A model generated the notes under the pieces. It was not told where the DNA came from. It did not search any database and was given only the letters and a program-made list of their open reading frames with translations. The position numbers and the translations under genes were made by a program. DNA of 5,261 nt from Dehalococcoidia bacterium (lineage in GTDB: Bacteria > Chloroflexota > Dehalococcoidia > Dehalococcoidales > UBA1222), in the NCBI GenBank assembly GCA_009776515.1, contig WRNP01000082.1, positions 1 to 5,261 of the forward strand. Reading direction: 5' to 3'. Shown here piece after piece: positions 1 through 5,261 of the stretch; within the stretch, counting starts at the first letter, position 1; each line of letters begins with the position of its first letter.

Positions 1-16
1 GCTTCCCGAGATATCA

Positions 17-52
17 CTGCGGGGCAACGACTCTATTGTCGTTGCCCCGCAG
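17..52. terminator. Perfect 15-bp GC-rich hairpin, terminator-like
   Basis: Positions 17-31 are perfectly complementary to 38-52, giving a 15-bp GC-rich stem with a 6-nt loop (tctatt). The downstream side on the + strand has only a short tcttt and no real T-run, so it is not a textbook intrinsic terminator. It most likely ends a transcript entering from the left of the window, but it could be a processed RNA stem or a small palindromic repeat. Direction is not determined. Confidence 0.5.
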
Positions 53-59
53 GTCTTTG

Positions 60-180
60 TGAACTCGGCATGGATGATAGCTTCGTGGTGAAAGTCCACT
101 ACAGACTTGACAGTAGGAGCTGTTAGCCAAAGGTAACGGTACTGCCTCTGACCTGTAAACTGCATGCCTGAAATAACAGA
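60..180 (+). mobile_element. Possible group II intron remnant (domain I-like RNA)
   Basis: The stretch contains a small hairpin with gtgg at 85-88, loop tgaaagt, and ccac at 96-99. A ctac/gtag pairing (99-102 with 113-116) follows, then tagccaaaggtaacgg at 124-139. This succession (a gtgaaagtcc hairpin, a tagc element, then aaggtaac) resembles the part of bacterial group II intron domain I that precedes the maturase gene. No reverse transcriptase/maturase ORF follows, and no 5' GTGYG boundary or domain V/VI hairpin was recognised. If real, it is a truncated relic. The match is from memory of family consensus, so confidence is modest. An 18-codon reading frame beginning at 70 is the alternative and looks fortuitous. 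Confidence 0.35.
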
Positions 181-330
181 GGAATTATGCGCATACTATA
201 TATTCCGGACAGAATTCATGTTAATCACAAAAAAATACATATTTTTTACTTAACTCTGCATACGCTCTTTACATTTAATAGTTAGAATATTCGTGTACAG
301 GCGAATAACGCCGGTATAAAACTATTTTTG
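181..330 (+). other. AT-rich leader of the phosphatase gene, no gene seen
   Basis: This part is markedly more AT-rich than the flanks. It includes a weak AT hairpin (230-236 pairing with 241-247) and a 4-bp ggcg/cgcc hairpin (300-303 with 309-312). Hexamers such as TTTACA (268-273), TAGAAT (283-288) and TATAAA (315-320) occur, but no pair has good -35/-10 spacing. The promoter of the downstream gene probably lies here but cannot be placed. Confidence 0.4.
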
Positions 331-338
331 AGGGAGGG
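331..338 (+). promoter_or_regulatory. Ribosome binding site of the phosphatase gene
   Basis: The sequence agggaggg is a strong Shine-Dalgarno match lying 6 nt upstream of the ATG at 345. It fixes that start, which is also required to include the complete signal peptide. Confidence 0.85.
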
Positions 339-344
339 AACAAA

Positions 345-2204
345 ATGCAGCAAAAAGCACGAAGAGGAATTATCTCAATGCTCCTGTCCGCAATGGCGGC
401 GGCATCCCTGTTTATGGGGATTACGCCGGGGGCACTTGCGGCGGAACAGACAGCCCTGGCGGTAAGCTATCTAACACTCGCTCCGGGATCGGATGAAACA
501 CAGCTCACATTCTCCTGGCACACTGCGGTTAGGTCGGAAAACCCTGTGGTTCGCATTTGGGAAGACGGCGAAGAAGCACGGGAGTTCATTGGTACATGTA
601 GCTCCTCAGCATCTTCCGTCAGCACCATGTATTACAACGGTGTTACTGTGAGCGGCCTTGTAGCCGACACCGCCTATACATACCAAGTGGGCGATGGCAA
701 TGACAATTGGAGCGCTGAATATGCCACCAAAACTGGAAATCCGGATGCTTTCAGTTATATTGTCGTCGGCGACCCGCAGATCGGCTCATCTAACGTTACC
801 ACCGATACCAATGCCTGGGTAAATACCATGAATCTCGTCGCCGAGTATTTCCCGAACGCCGCCTTTTTAGCTGGCACTGGGGATCAGATTGAAACATCGG
901 GAACCCTGTCGCATTACACGGGATTTTTCACTCCGTCTCAGATGGCATCCTTGCCCTTCGCCAGTTGTATGGGCAACCACGAAGGCAGCGGGGCAGCCAC
1001 TCGCACTTTCTATAACCCGCCCAACTCGGACAGCGTCCAAAATTATTGGTACAGATATGGCAACGTCCTGTTCATGGTCTGGAACTGTACTACCGGGAGT
1101 CCGAGTACCATGAGAACTTTCTTACAAAGTGCGATTGATGCGAATCCGGACGCGACTTGGACGATTCTCAACTTCCACTACGACGTATATGGCCAGGGCA
1201 GTTCGCATGCCCTCTCTGATGGCAAGAACTACCGGGATCAATATGTCCCGGTGATCGATGAATTCGATATAGATGTTGTGTTCAACGGCCATGACCATTC
1301 ATACAGCCGCTCCTACCCGATGATTTACTCTGGCAGTTCCAGTACTTCCAACAGCCTCTATATACAGCCGGAAACTTTTGGCCCTAACGGTGAGTCTATC
1401 GACCCGACTGGTACGGTCTACTTCTCCCTGAATTCTTCGACTGGCTCAAAGTACTATAGTTTGATTGCTCAGCAAGCCTACACTGCAAAGATGCAGCAGT
1501 CAAATCGTCCGCAGTTTAGTGTGGTAGATGTGACTGCCAACAGCTTTACCTGTACAACCTATCAAATTGAGGCTAACAACACTCTTACCATAATCGACGC
1601 ATATACCATTGTAAAAACGAATGGTGCTGTCGATCCCAAGGTTCCTGCGGAGCTCATCCTATCCACGAACAAGTACATTGTCCGTCCGGACGAGTATTTC
1701 AATGTATCTGTTTCGTTCGCGGAGCAAATGGAAGCCAACGTCGTAAAATTGGACTTCACCTTTGATGGTAGCAAATTCGATTTTGCCGCTTATATCCCTG
1801 CGGACAGTGCTACGTTACTTACTAGGGAATACGGCGAAGGCTACGCCAGTGTTGTGGTCATGGTTCCCAACTACGATATGGAGAGTCTGGGCGAACTCAT
1901 GCTCAAAGCCAACACTAGCGTCGTTGTGGGTTCCTCCACAATTGCGGCCGTTGCGACATTTGTTGAAAGAGACGAAAATCTCGAAAAATCAATAAAAGAA
2001 GCGAGCGGCTCGTACGTCCAGAAGACTAGTAATGTTGGCACAGATGGTTATGTGGTCGACATGATCGTCCTTTCGAACCTGATTGATGCTTTCGGAATGA
2101 CCTCCGATAGTTCCGACTGGGAAAGCTACAGCTACTTCGACATCAACGGAAACGGCGAAATCGATATATTCGATATCGCAAATCTTGCTCAGATGATCCA
2201 GTAA
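345..2204 (+). CDS. Secreted purple acid phosphatase-type metallophosphatase with cohesin-like and dockerin domains
   Basis: This 619-residue protein is predicted to be exported and to hydrolyse phosphate esters outside the cell. Residues 1-32 form a signal peptide with a basic start (KARRG), a hydrophobic core, and an ALA site with likely cleavage after Ala32. Residues about 40-128 look like the fibronectin-like N-terminal domain of purple acid phosphatases. The calcineurin-like core (about 136-420) shows the metal-ligand motifs in order: GDPQ (Asp143), GTGDQIE (Asp180), GNHE (Asn211, His212), NFHYD (His278) and GHDHSY (His316, His318). The iron-ligating Tyr of GDxxY enzymes is replaced by Glu183, so the purple colour is not expected. 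Residues about 432-545 resemble a cohesin-like beta-sandwich. Residues about 560-619 are a type I dockerin: the second Ca2+ loop (from Asp599, DINGNGEIDIFD) is good, but the first (from about Asn563) is degenerate. Substrate is unknown. The adjacent cohesin-like membrane protein is a candidate anchor. Confidence 0.9.
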   Translation: MQQKARRGIISMLLSAMAAASLFMGITPGALAAEQTALAVSYLTLAPGSDETQLTFSWHTAVRSENPVVRIWEDGEEAREFIGTCSSSASSVSTMYYNGVTVSGLVADTAYTYQVGDGNDNWSAEYATKTGNPDAFSYIVVGDPQIGSSNVTTDTNAWVNTMNLVAEYFPNAAFLAGTGDQIETSGTLSHYTGFFTPSQMASLPFASCMGNHEGSGAATRTFYNPPNSDSVQNYWYRYGNVLFMVWNCTTGSPSTMRTFLQSAIDANPDATWTILNFHYDVYGQGSSHALSDGKNYRDQYVPVIDEFDIDVVFNGHDHSYSRSYPMIYSGSSSTSNSLYIQPETFGPNGESIDPTGTVYFSLNSSTGSKYYSLIAQQAYTAKMQQSNRPQFSVVDVTANSFTCTTYQIEANNTLTIIDAYTIVKTNGAVDPKVPAELILSTNKYIVRPDEYFNVSVSFAEQMEANVVKLDFTFDGSKFDFAAYIPADSATLLTREYGEGYASVVVMVPNYDMESLGELMLKANTSVVVGSSTIAAVATFVERDENLEKSIKEASGSYVQKTSNVGTDGYVVDMIVLSNLIDAFGMTSDSSDWESYSYFDINGNGEIDIFDIANLAQMIQ

Positions 2205-2219
2205 CTCAAAAACGGAAAG

Positions 2220-2265
2220 CGTTGGCAATGATCGGGCAGGGGTTTCTGCCCGATCATTGCCAACG
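2220..2265 (+). terminator. Perfect 20-bp hairpin after the phosphatase gene
   Basis: Positions 2220-2239 are perfectly complementary to 2246-2265, with the 6-nt loop gggttt. The hairpin starts 15 nt after the phosphatase stop codon, which suggests transcription termination or protection of the mRNA 3' end. No T-run follows (tactcccaaag), so efficient intrinsic termination is uncertain and some read-through into the cohesin gene is possible. Confidence 0.65.
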
Positions 2266-2385
2266 TACTCCCAAAGTTATGAGAGTGCAGGCCAAGGAGC
2301 AAAATCGGGTACCATATCCTCGCTGAGATTAACAGGTTTATACAGCAGCTTTTTGCCGGACTCTATGCTCCCGAAGTTCATATGT

Positions 2386-2392
2386 GAGGTGA
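2386..2392 (+). promoter_or_regulatory. Ribosome binding site that decides the cohesin gene start
   Basis: The sequence gaggtga is a good Shine-Dalgarno match. It lies 6 nt before the ATG at 2399 but only 3 nt before the in-frame GTG at 2396, so the ATG is preferred. Confidence 0.7.
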
Positions 2393-2398
2393 ACGGTG

Positions 2399-2917
2399 AT
2401 GATAAAGATAGTAAATGACATAATTGCAGATAGAAAACAGCGGGCTATTGCCATTATAGGCATACTTTGTGTTGCTATCATCGGACTTTCTGCATGGCTT
2501 CTCACTGGAAAAAGCGATCCCATTCCATTGGACAATAATGTACTAATAATCTCGGCTGGCGACGTTGTCGTAGTAAACGTTTTTTCTGATGTAATGGACG
2601 ACGTTTATGGTTACCAATTTGATATAAATTATAACCGAGAAGAACTCGCATATCGAAAATGTCTTTATAGTGATATCGATGAAATAGATGCAATATTCGC
2701 TACGGACAGAGAACAAAGCCTTCTTGTTGGGGCGACCATGATCGGCGATGCTAAGGGCTATAGTGGGCAAGAGGTTCTCGTTTGCCGAGTGGAATTTATC
2801 GCATTGTCGGATTTCGAATCTGGTAAGATCACGCTTTCAGGAGTTAATGTTGTAACGGGGAGTTTGCAATATTTGGAAAACATGAGCGGATGGACGACGA
2901 GAATAACCATACTGTAA
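2399..2917 (+). CDS. Membrane-anchored single cohesin-like domain protein
   Basis: This 172-residue protein has a short basic N-terminus (DRKQR, 11-15), one hydrophobic segment at about 16-36, and then an extracytoplasmic domain. No lipobox cysteine, LPXTG motif or S-layer domain is seen, so the N-terminal helix is the probable anchor (N-in, C-out); a cleaved signal peptide is less likely. Residues about 48-158 carry cohesin-family features: GDVVVVNVFSDV (54-65), VYGYQFDINYN (69-79, the characteristic strand pair), LLVGATMIGDAKGYSG (108-123), a hydrophobic strand (126-136), and GKITLSGVNVV (142-152). Cohesins bind dockerins with a calcium-dependent fold. The gene is 194 nt downstream of a dockerin-bearing enzyme on the same strand, so a pair is plausible. 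The gene is visibly more AT-rich than its neighbours. Alternatively, the fold may be a general beta-sandwich without dockerin binding. Confidence 0.75.
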   Translation: MIKIVNDIIADRKQRAIAIIGILCVAIIGLSAWLLTGKSDPIPLDNNVLIISAGDVVVVNVFSDVMDDVYGYQFDINYNREELAYRKCLYSDIDEIDAIFATDREQSLLVGATMIGDAKGYSGQEVLVCRVEFIALSDFESGKITLSGVNVVTGSLQYLENMSGWTTRITIL

Positions 2918-3069
2918 AGCCTTGGGCCTGGTGTGTCCCGATTTGGCGGGGTGGCTCTACTGCACAAAATAATCTTTTTGAGATTGCCGCTTGCGTTAGA
3001 ATGAAGGCAAGGGTTGCTTGGCATCCGATTGACCCTTGGGTCACTTCCTGTCATACTGGGAGCCTGTGA
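2890..3069 (+). CDS. Possible small ORF bridging the cohesin and mocA-like genes (doubtful)
   Basis: An ATG at 2890 opens a 59-codon frame. It overlaps the last 28 nt of the cohesin gene in another frame, and its TGA (3067-3069) overlaps the GTG start at 3066 (gTGA), an arrangement typical of translational coupling. Only a weak Shine-Dalgarno (gagcgg, directly adjacent to the ATG) precedes it. The product is rich in Trp and Cys, matches no family I recognise, and has no membrane segment. It may be chance, since unusual Trp/Cys content often marks non-coding frames, but it covers the whole 148-nt gap between the two genes. Confidence 0.2.
   Translation: MDDENNHTVKPWAWCVPIWRGGSTAQNNLFEIAACVRMKARVAWHPIDPWVTSCHTGSL
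3058..3062 (+). promoter_or_regulatory. Weak ribosome binding site before the GTG at 3066
   Basis: The sequence gggag lies only 3 nt before the GTG at 3066, closer than optimal. No Shine-Dalgarno precedes the alternative TTG at 3036, nor a later in-frame GTG at 3087. The GTG at 3066 is therefore the best of poor choices. Confidence 0.4.
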
Positions 3070-3671
3070 GTACAAAAACACCCTTAGTGTCGGTCGTTCT
3101 TTTGGCTGCTGGCAAATCTGAGCGTATGGGGCAAAATAAGCTCCTAATGCCTTTTTGGGGCGACACTATTATCGGGCGCACCCTAGACAACCTTTTGGCT
3201 TCGTGCGCGGGCGAAACGGTGGTTGTCCTCGGTGCATGTGCTCAGGAGATAGGCGAGGCTATCGGCGAACGCCTCGTGACATTGGTTCTCAACCCCAACT
3301 ATTCACAGGGCATGAGCACCTCGCTGATCACCGGTCTCCAAATGATAAGCAAACAGGCGAGGTTTGTCTTGGTAGCACTTGGTGATCAACCTTTCATTAC
3401 TCAACGTACCTATGATCGGCTCATTGAGGCCGCATTGGGTACGGATAAGGGCATCATTGTCCCTGTCTATCGCCAGCAACGCGGCAATCCCATCCTGATT
3501 CACTCGGGTTATATCCCAGAGATGTTGCACTTTACGGGCGATGTGGGTGGGCGAGAGCTTCTTAGGTGCTATCCTGACGATGTTTTGGAGCTTGAGGTGC
3601 CGGACGAAGGCATCATTATCAATGTCAACACGCTCGCAGAATACGAGAAGCGCATCGGGCCGGTGGAGTAG
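3066..3671 (+). CDS. mocA: MocA/MobA-like molybdenum cofactor nucleotidyltransferase
   Basis: This 201-residue cytoplasmic enzyme belongs to the MobA-like NTP transferase family. MocA members transfer CMP from CTP to molybdopterin, making the cytosine dinucleotide cofactor used by xanthine dehydrogenase-type hydroxylases. The N-terminal nucleotide-binding loop is LAAGKSERMGQNKLL (13-27). LAAG rather than LAGG, and the KLL ending, favour MocA over the GTP-using MobA. Other family motifs are NPNYSQGMSTSL (76-87), the metal-binding GDQP (106-109, Asp107), RGNPIL (139-144), GDVGGRELL (158-166) and the C-terminal INVNTLAEY (185-193). In the last motif many relatives have an acidic DIDT where this has NVNT. 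Length matches the family. An upstream TTG at 3036 would add ten residues without homology-like content. No other molybdenum gene is in view, so the CTP assignment and partner enzyme are inferred. Confidence 0.8.
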   Translation: MSTKTPLVSVVLLAAGKSERMGQNKLLMPFWGDTIIGRTLDNLLASCAGETVVVLGACAQEIGEAIGERLVTLVLNPNYSQGMSTSLITGLQMISKQARFVLVALGDQPFITQRTYDRLIEAALGTDKGIIVPVYRQQRGNPILIHSGYIPEMLHFTGDVGGRELLRCYPDDVLELEVPDEGIIINVNTLAEYEKRIGPVE

Positions 3672-3689
3672 CTTCGGTGCCAGTAATGG

Positions 3690-3721
3690 CCATAGTCAGT
3701 TCTCGGACTGGCTATGGTTTT
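3690..3721 (+). terminator. Intrinsic terminator of the mocA-like gene, overlapping the helicase 3' end
   Basis: Positions 3690-3700 pair with 3707-3717 (11 bp including one T-G wobble) around a 6-nt loop, followed by tttt at 3718-3721 on the + strand. It begins 18 nt after the mocA-like stop codon. The stop codon of the convergent helicase (3712-3714 on the - strand) lies inside the stem. The stem could stop transcription in both directions, but only the + strand side has a T-run. Confidence 0.7.
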
Positions 3722-5013
3722 GTGTTGACCGGGCGGCGGCTATCTCGGCGACTTGCAAGAGGATAATTGCCTGCTCTAGTCGGGCGGGTTGCCTGCCTCG
3801 CTGGGGCGGGTTTATTGTAATCAAAGCCATCAAGGGTGCGCCGCTCAATGGGTTTCCCCAGCAACTTTTCCAAGTCGCGCACCATGGCGGCATCCTCGGG
3901 AGTAATGAAGGTAAAGGCCTCTCCCTTGTGCTCAATACGCCCGGTGCGTCCGATGCGGTGGGTGTAGGTGTCGGTCGAATCCGGCATATCGTAGTTCACC
4001 ACGTGAGAGATGCGTAGTACATCTAGCCCGCGGGCGGCGATATCGGTGGCCACCATCACCTTGGCCGTACCAGCTCGAAAACTGTCCATCGCTCGCTCGC
4101 GCTGTCCCTGCGAGAGATTGCCCTGCAACGAAGCCACGCGGAAGCCCTCTCGGGCTAAGTGGTCGGCCACGCGCTCGGCGCTCCTCTTAGTGCGTGTGAA
4201 TACCAGCACTGACTCTGTCGGAGTCTCTTTTAATAGCCTTATCAGAAGTGATGTCTTAAGATGCTTTGCCACTGGATACAGACAGTGTGCCACGGTGTTT
4301 GCAGGACGCGTTTGGCCAACCTGCACTGTTATCGGGTCTCTTAGTACCTCCATCACGAGCTTGCGAATGTCGGGGGGCATGGTCGCTGAGAAAAGTAGCG
4401 TCTGGCGGGCAACAGGTATGCATTGCACGATTTTGCGGATATCGGGTAAAAAGCCCATGTCGAACATGCGATCTGCTTCGTCAATCACCAGTGCTTCCAG
4501 GTGGTCCAAATTGATGGTGCCGCGCCAAATGTGGTCTAACAGACGGCCAGGGCAGGCAACGACGATCTCGTAGCCGTCCTTAAGCTTGCTTACCTGTGGT
4601 TCCATGCCTACCCCGCCGTAGATAGCGGTGCAACGTAGCCCGGTGCTCCGGCCAAGACTGCAAAACGAATCGTAGGTCTGCTCGGCAAGTTCTCTGGTGG
4701 GGGAGATGACCAGGGTGCGCACCCGACCGCGTGGGCCGGGTAGTAGGCGGTGGAGGAGCGGCAGGGCGAAAGCGGCTGTCTTGCCAGTGCCGGTTTGAGC
4801 CAGCCCGATAACGTCTTGCCCCTGCATAATGGGTGGGATGGCGCGTGCTTGGATGGGAGTGGGCTCGCTGTAGCGGGCACCGCGCACTCCGGCCATGACC
4901 TTAGGATGCAAACCGAAGTTATCAAATCCGCAAGTTGAACTAAGCGGAACCGTTGCCGGGAATCCTTGGGGATGGCTGTCGCCGCCTGTATTAAAATTGT
5001 CTTGAATGTTCAC
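3712..5013 (-). CDS. rhlE: DEAD-box ATP-dependent RNA helicase, RhlE type
   Basis: This 433-residue cytoplasmic enzyme uses ATP to unwind or remodel RNA, typically in ribosome assembly, mRNA decay or cold adaptation. All core motifs are present: Q motif (GFDNFGL at 29-35 and PTPIQ at 51-55), motif I AQTGTGKT (72-79), Ia PTRELA (105-110), GG (133-134), Ib ACPGR (153-157), II DEAD (178-181), III SAT (209-211), IV LVFTRTK (270-276), V ATDIAARGLD (322-331) and VI HRIGRTGR (352-359). Motif Ib has Cys where Thr is usual (TPGR); from memory this variant recurs in an anaerobe-associated subgroup. The post-core LDGFDYNKPAP region (394-404) and the short basic tail to 433 fit RhlE rather than the longer DeaD/CsdA or DbpA types. 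The start is a GTG at 5013-5011 with gagaggg 6 nt upstream (5026-5020); the next Met, at residue 40, would cut the Q motif. Codon use is more GC-rich than in the cohesin gene. Confidence 0.95.
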   Translation of the reverse strand: MNIQDNFNTGGDSHPQGFPATVPLSSTCGFDNFGLHPKVMAGVRGARYSEPTPIQARAIPPIMQGQDVIGLAQTGTGKTAAFALPLLHRLLPGPRGRVRTLVISPTRELAEQTYDSFCSLGRSTGLRCTAIYGGVGMEPQVSKLKDGYEIVVACPGRLLDHIWRGTINLDHLEALVIDEADRMFDMGFLPDIRKIVQCIPVARQTLLFSATMPPDIRKLVMEVLRDPITVQVGQTRPANTVAHCLYPVAKHLKTSLLIRLLKETPTESVLVFTRTKRSAERVADHLAREGFRVASLQGNLSQGQRERAMDSFRAGTAKVMVATDIAARGLDVLRISHVVNYDMPDSTDTYTHRIGRTGRIEHKGEAFTFITPEDAAMVRDLEKLLGKPIERRTLDGFDYNKPAPARQATRPTRAGNYPLASRRDSRRPVNTKP

Positions 5014-5075
5014 GGATAACCCTCTCGAAAAGAATTAGGCACAGTTTGGGTTATCCAGTGCCTGAATGGATCAGG
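5014..5075 (-). promoter_or_regulatory. Helicase leader with crossing stems that could mask the ribosome binding site
   Basis: In the helicase mRNA leader, GGATAACCC (5056-5048) is perfectly complementary to GGGTTATCC (5022-5014). The latter overlaps the GGG of the Shine-Dalgarno (gagaggg, 5026-5020) and ends at the base before the GTG start. A second 6-bp stem, AGGCAC (5063-5058) with GTGCCT (5042-5037), crosses the first, so together they form an H-type pseudoknot pattern with linkers of 1, 5 and 14 nt. A third hairpin (5075-5071 with 5065-5061) competes with the second stem. This is seen in the sequence; regulatory function is inferred. It matches no riboswitch class I know. Confidence 0.5.
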
Positions 5076-5124
5076 GAGGGGATTCACCACAAAGTGTACA
5101 ACCAAAACTAAAACCTTACTCTGT

Positions 5125-5153
5125 ATTATAATCCAAACGATGCCTACTGTGCA
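5125..5153 (-). promoter_or_regulatory. Candidate sigma-A-type promoter of the helicase gene
   Basis: On the - strand, a perfect TATAAT (5130-5125) lies 17 nt downstream of TGCACA (5153-5148), a 4 of 6 match to TTGACA. Transcription would start near 5118 and give a leader of about 105 nt. An imperfect inverted repeat, TGCAAAA at 5150-5156 and TTTTGCA at 5167-5173 (+ strand), overlaps the -35 box and might be an operator. Confidence 0.5.
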
Positions 5154-5261
5154 AAAGACACCCCTGTTTTGCAGTTAGGTCCTTAATGCCAAGCCCATAA
5201 TTAGCCATGCCAGCTTGCTCTTTCATGCATGGAACTTGCTGTCAAATCAGTGATAGTAATA

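Noticed and set aside
107..112. TTGACA as a -35 promoter element
   Set aside because: No -10-like hexamer occurs 16-18 nt downstream, and the motif sits inside the intron-like RNA segment.
245..275. TTAACT (250-255) and TTTACA (268-273) as a Pho box upstream of the phosphatase
   Set aside because: Gram-positive PhoP boxes repeat with about 11-bp periodicity. These hexamers are 18 nt apart and only partly match, so phosphate control cannot be supported.
3036..3065. TTG start at 3036 for the mocA-like gene
   Set aside because: No Shine-Dalgarno precedes it, and the extra ten residues (including His, Trp and Tyr) do not resemble the short leader usual before the LAAG loop.
2758..3081. 107-codon frame on the - strand over the cohesin 3' end
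   Set aside because: It is antisense to a gene with recognisable domains, shows no family motif, and its start lies inside the mocA-like gene. It is a shadow frame.
4010..4573. 187-codon frame on the + strand within the helicase
   Set aside because: It is the complement of the helicase coding sequence, which has every DEAD-box motif. Long antisense frames are common in GC-rich genes.
5224..5231. Palindrome catgcatg and the TTGACA (- strand, 5245-5240) near the right edge
   Set aside because: The palindrome is only 8 bp, and the TTGACA lacks a suitably spaced -10 box. Neither stands out from chance.
1..5261. CRISPR array, tRNA, rRNA or insertion sequence
   Set aside because: No regularly spaced direct repeats, tRNA cloverleaf, rRNA segment or transposase frame was found on reading both strands.

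Overview
The window looks like chromosomal DNA of an anaerobic Gram-positive bacterium, most likely in Clostridia. That inference rests on three things: an exported protein ending in a type I dockerin, a neighbouring membrane-anchored cohesin-like protein, and strong GGAGG-type ribosome binding sites. Taxonomy cannot be settled from this sequence. The helicase closely resembles the RhlE-type enzymes of several anaerobic lineages, so it does not discriminate.

Layout. Positions 1-344 hold no convincing gene. They contain a perfect GC-rich hairpin (17-52), a stretch resembling part of group II intron domain I (about 60-180), and an AT-rich leader. A secreted metallophosphatase of purple acid phosphatase type follows on the + strand (345-2204), with a cohesin-like domain and a C-terminal dockerin. 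A perfect 20-bp hairpin (2220-2265) separates it from a small + strand gene (2399-2917) encoding a one-pass membrane protein with a single cohesin-like domain. A possible 59-codon ORF (2890-3069) bridges to a MocA/MobA-like nucleotidyltransferase (3066-3671, +). That gene converges on a DEAD-box RNA helicase of RhlE type (3712-5013, -), and one hairpin with a T-run lies at the junction. The helicase leader (5014-5130, -) holds a plausible promoter and an RNA structure that could hide its ribosome binding site. Nothing recognisable was found at 5174-5261.

How the genes may work together. The first two genes are the notable part. An exported phosphoesterase carrying a dockerin sits beside a membrane-tethered cohesin-like protein, which would be a minimal way to display a phosphatase on the cell surface. 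This is inference from domain architecture and adjacency; binding is not shown. The nucleotidyltransferase (molybdenum cofactor maturation) and the helicase (RNA remodelling) appear functionally unrelated to this pair. The second most interesting signal is two crossing stems immediately upstream of the helicase start, which suggest translational control, possibly autoregulation by the helicase.
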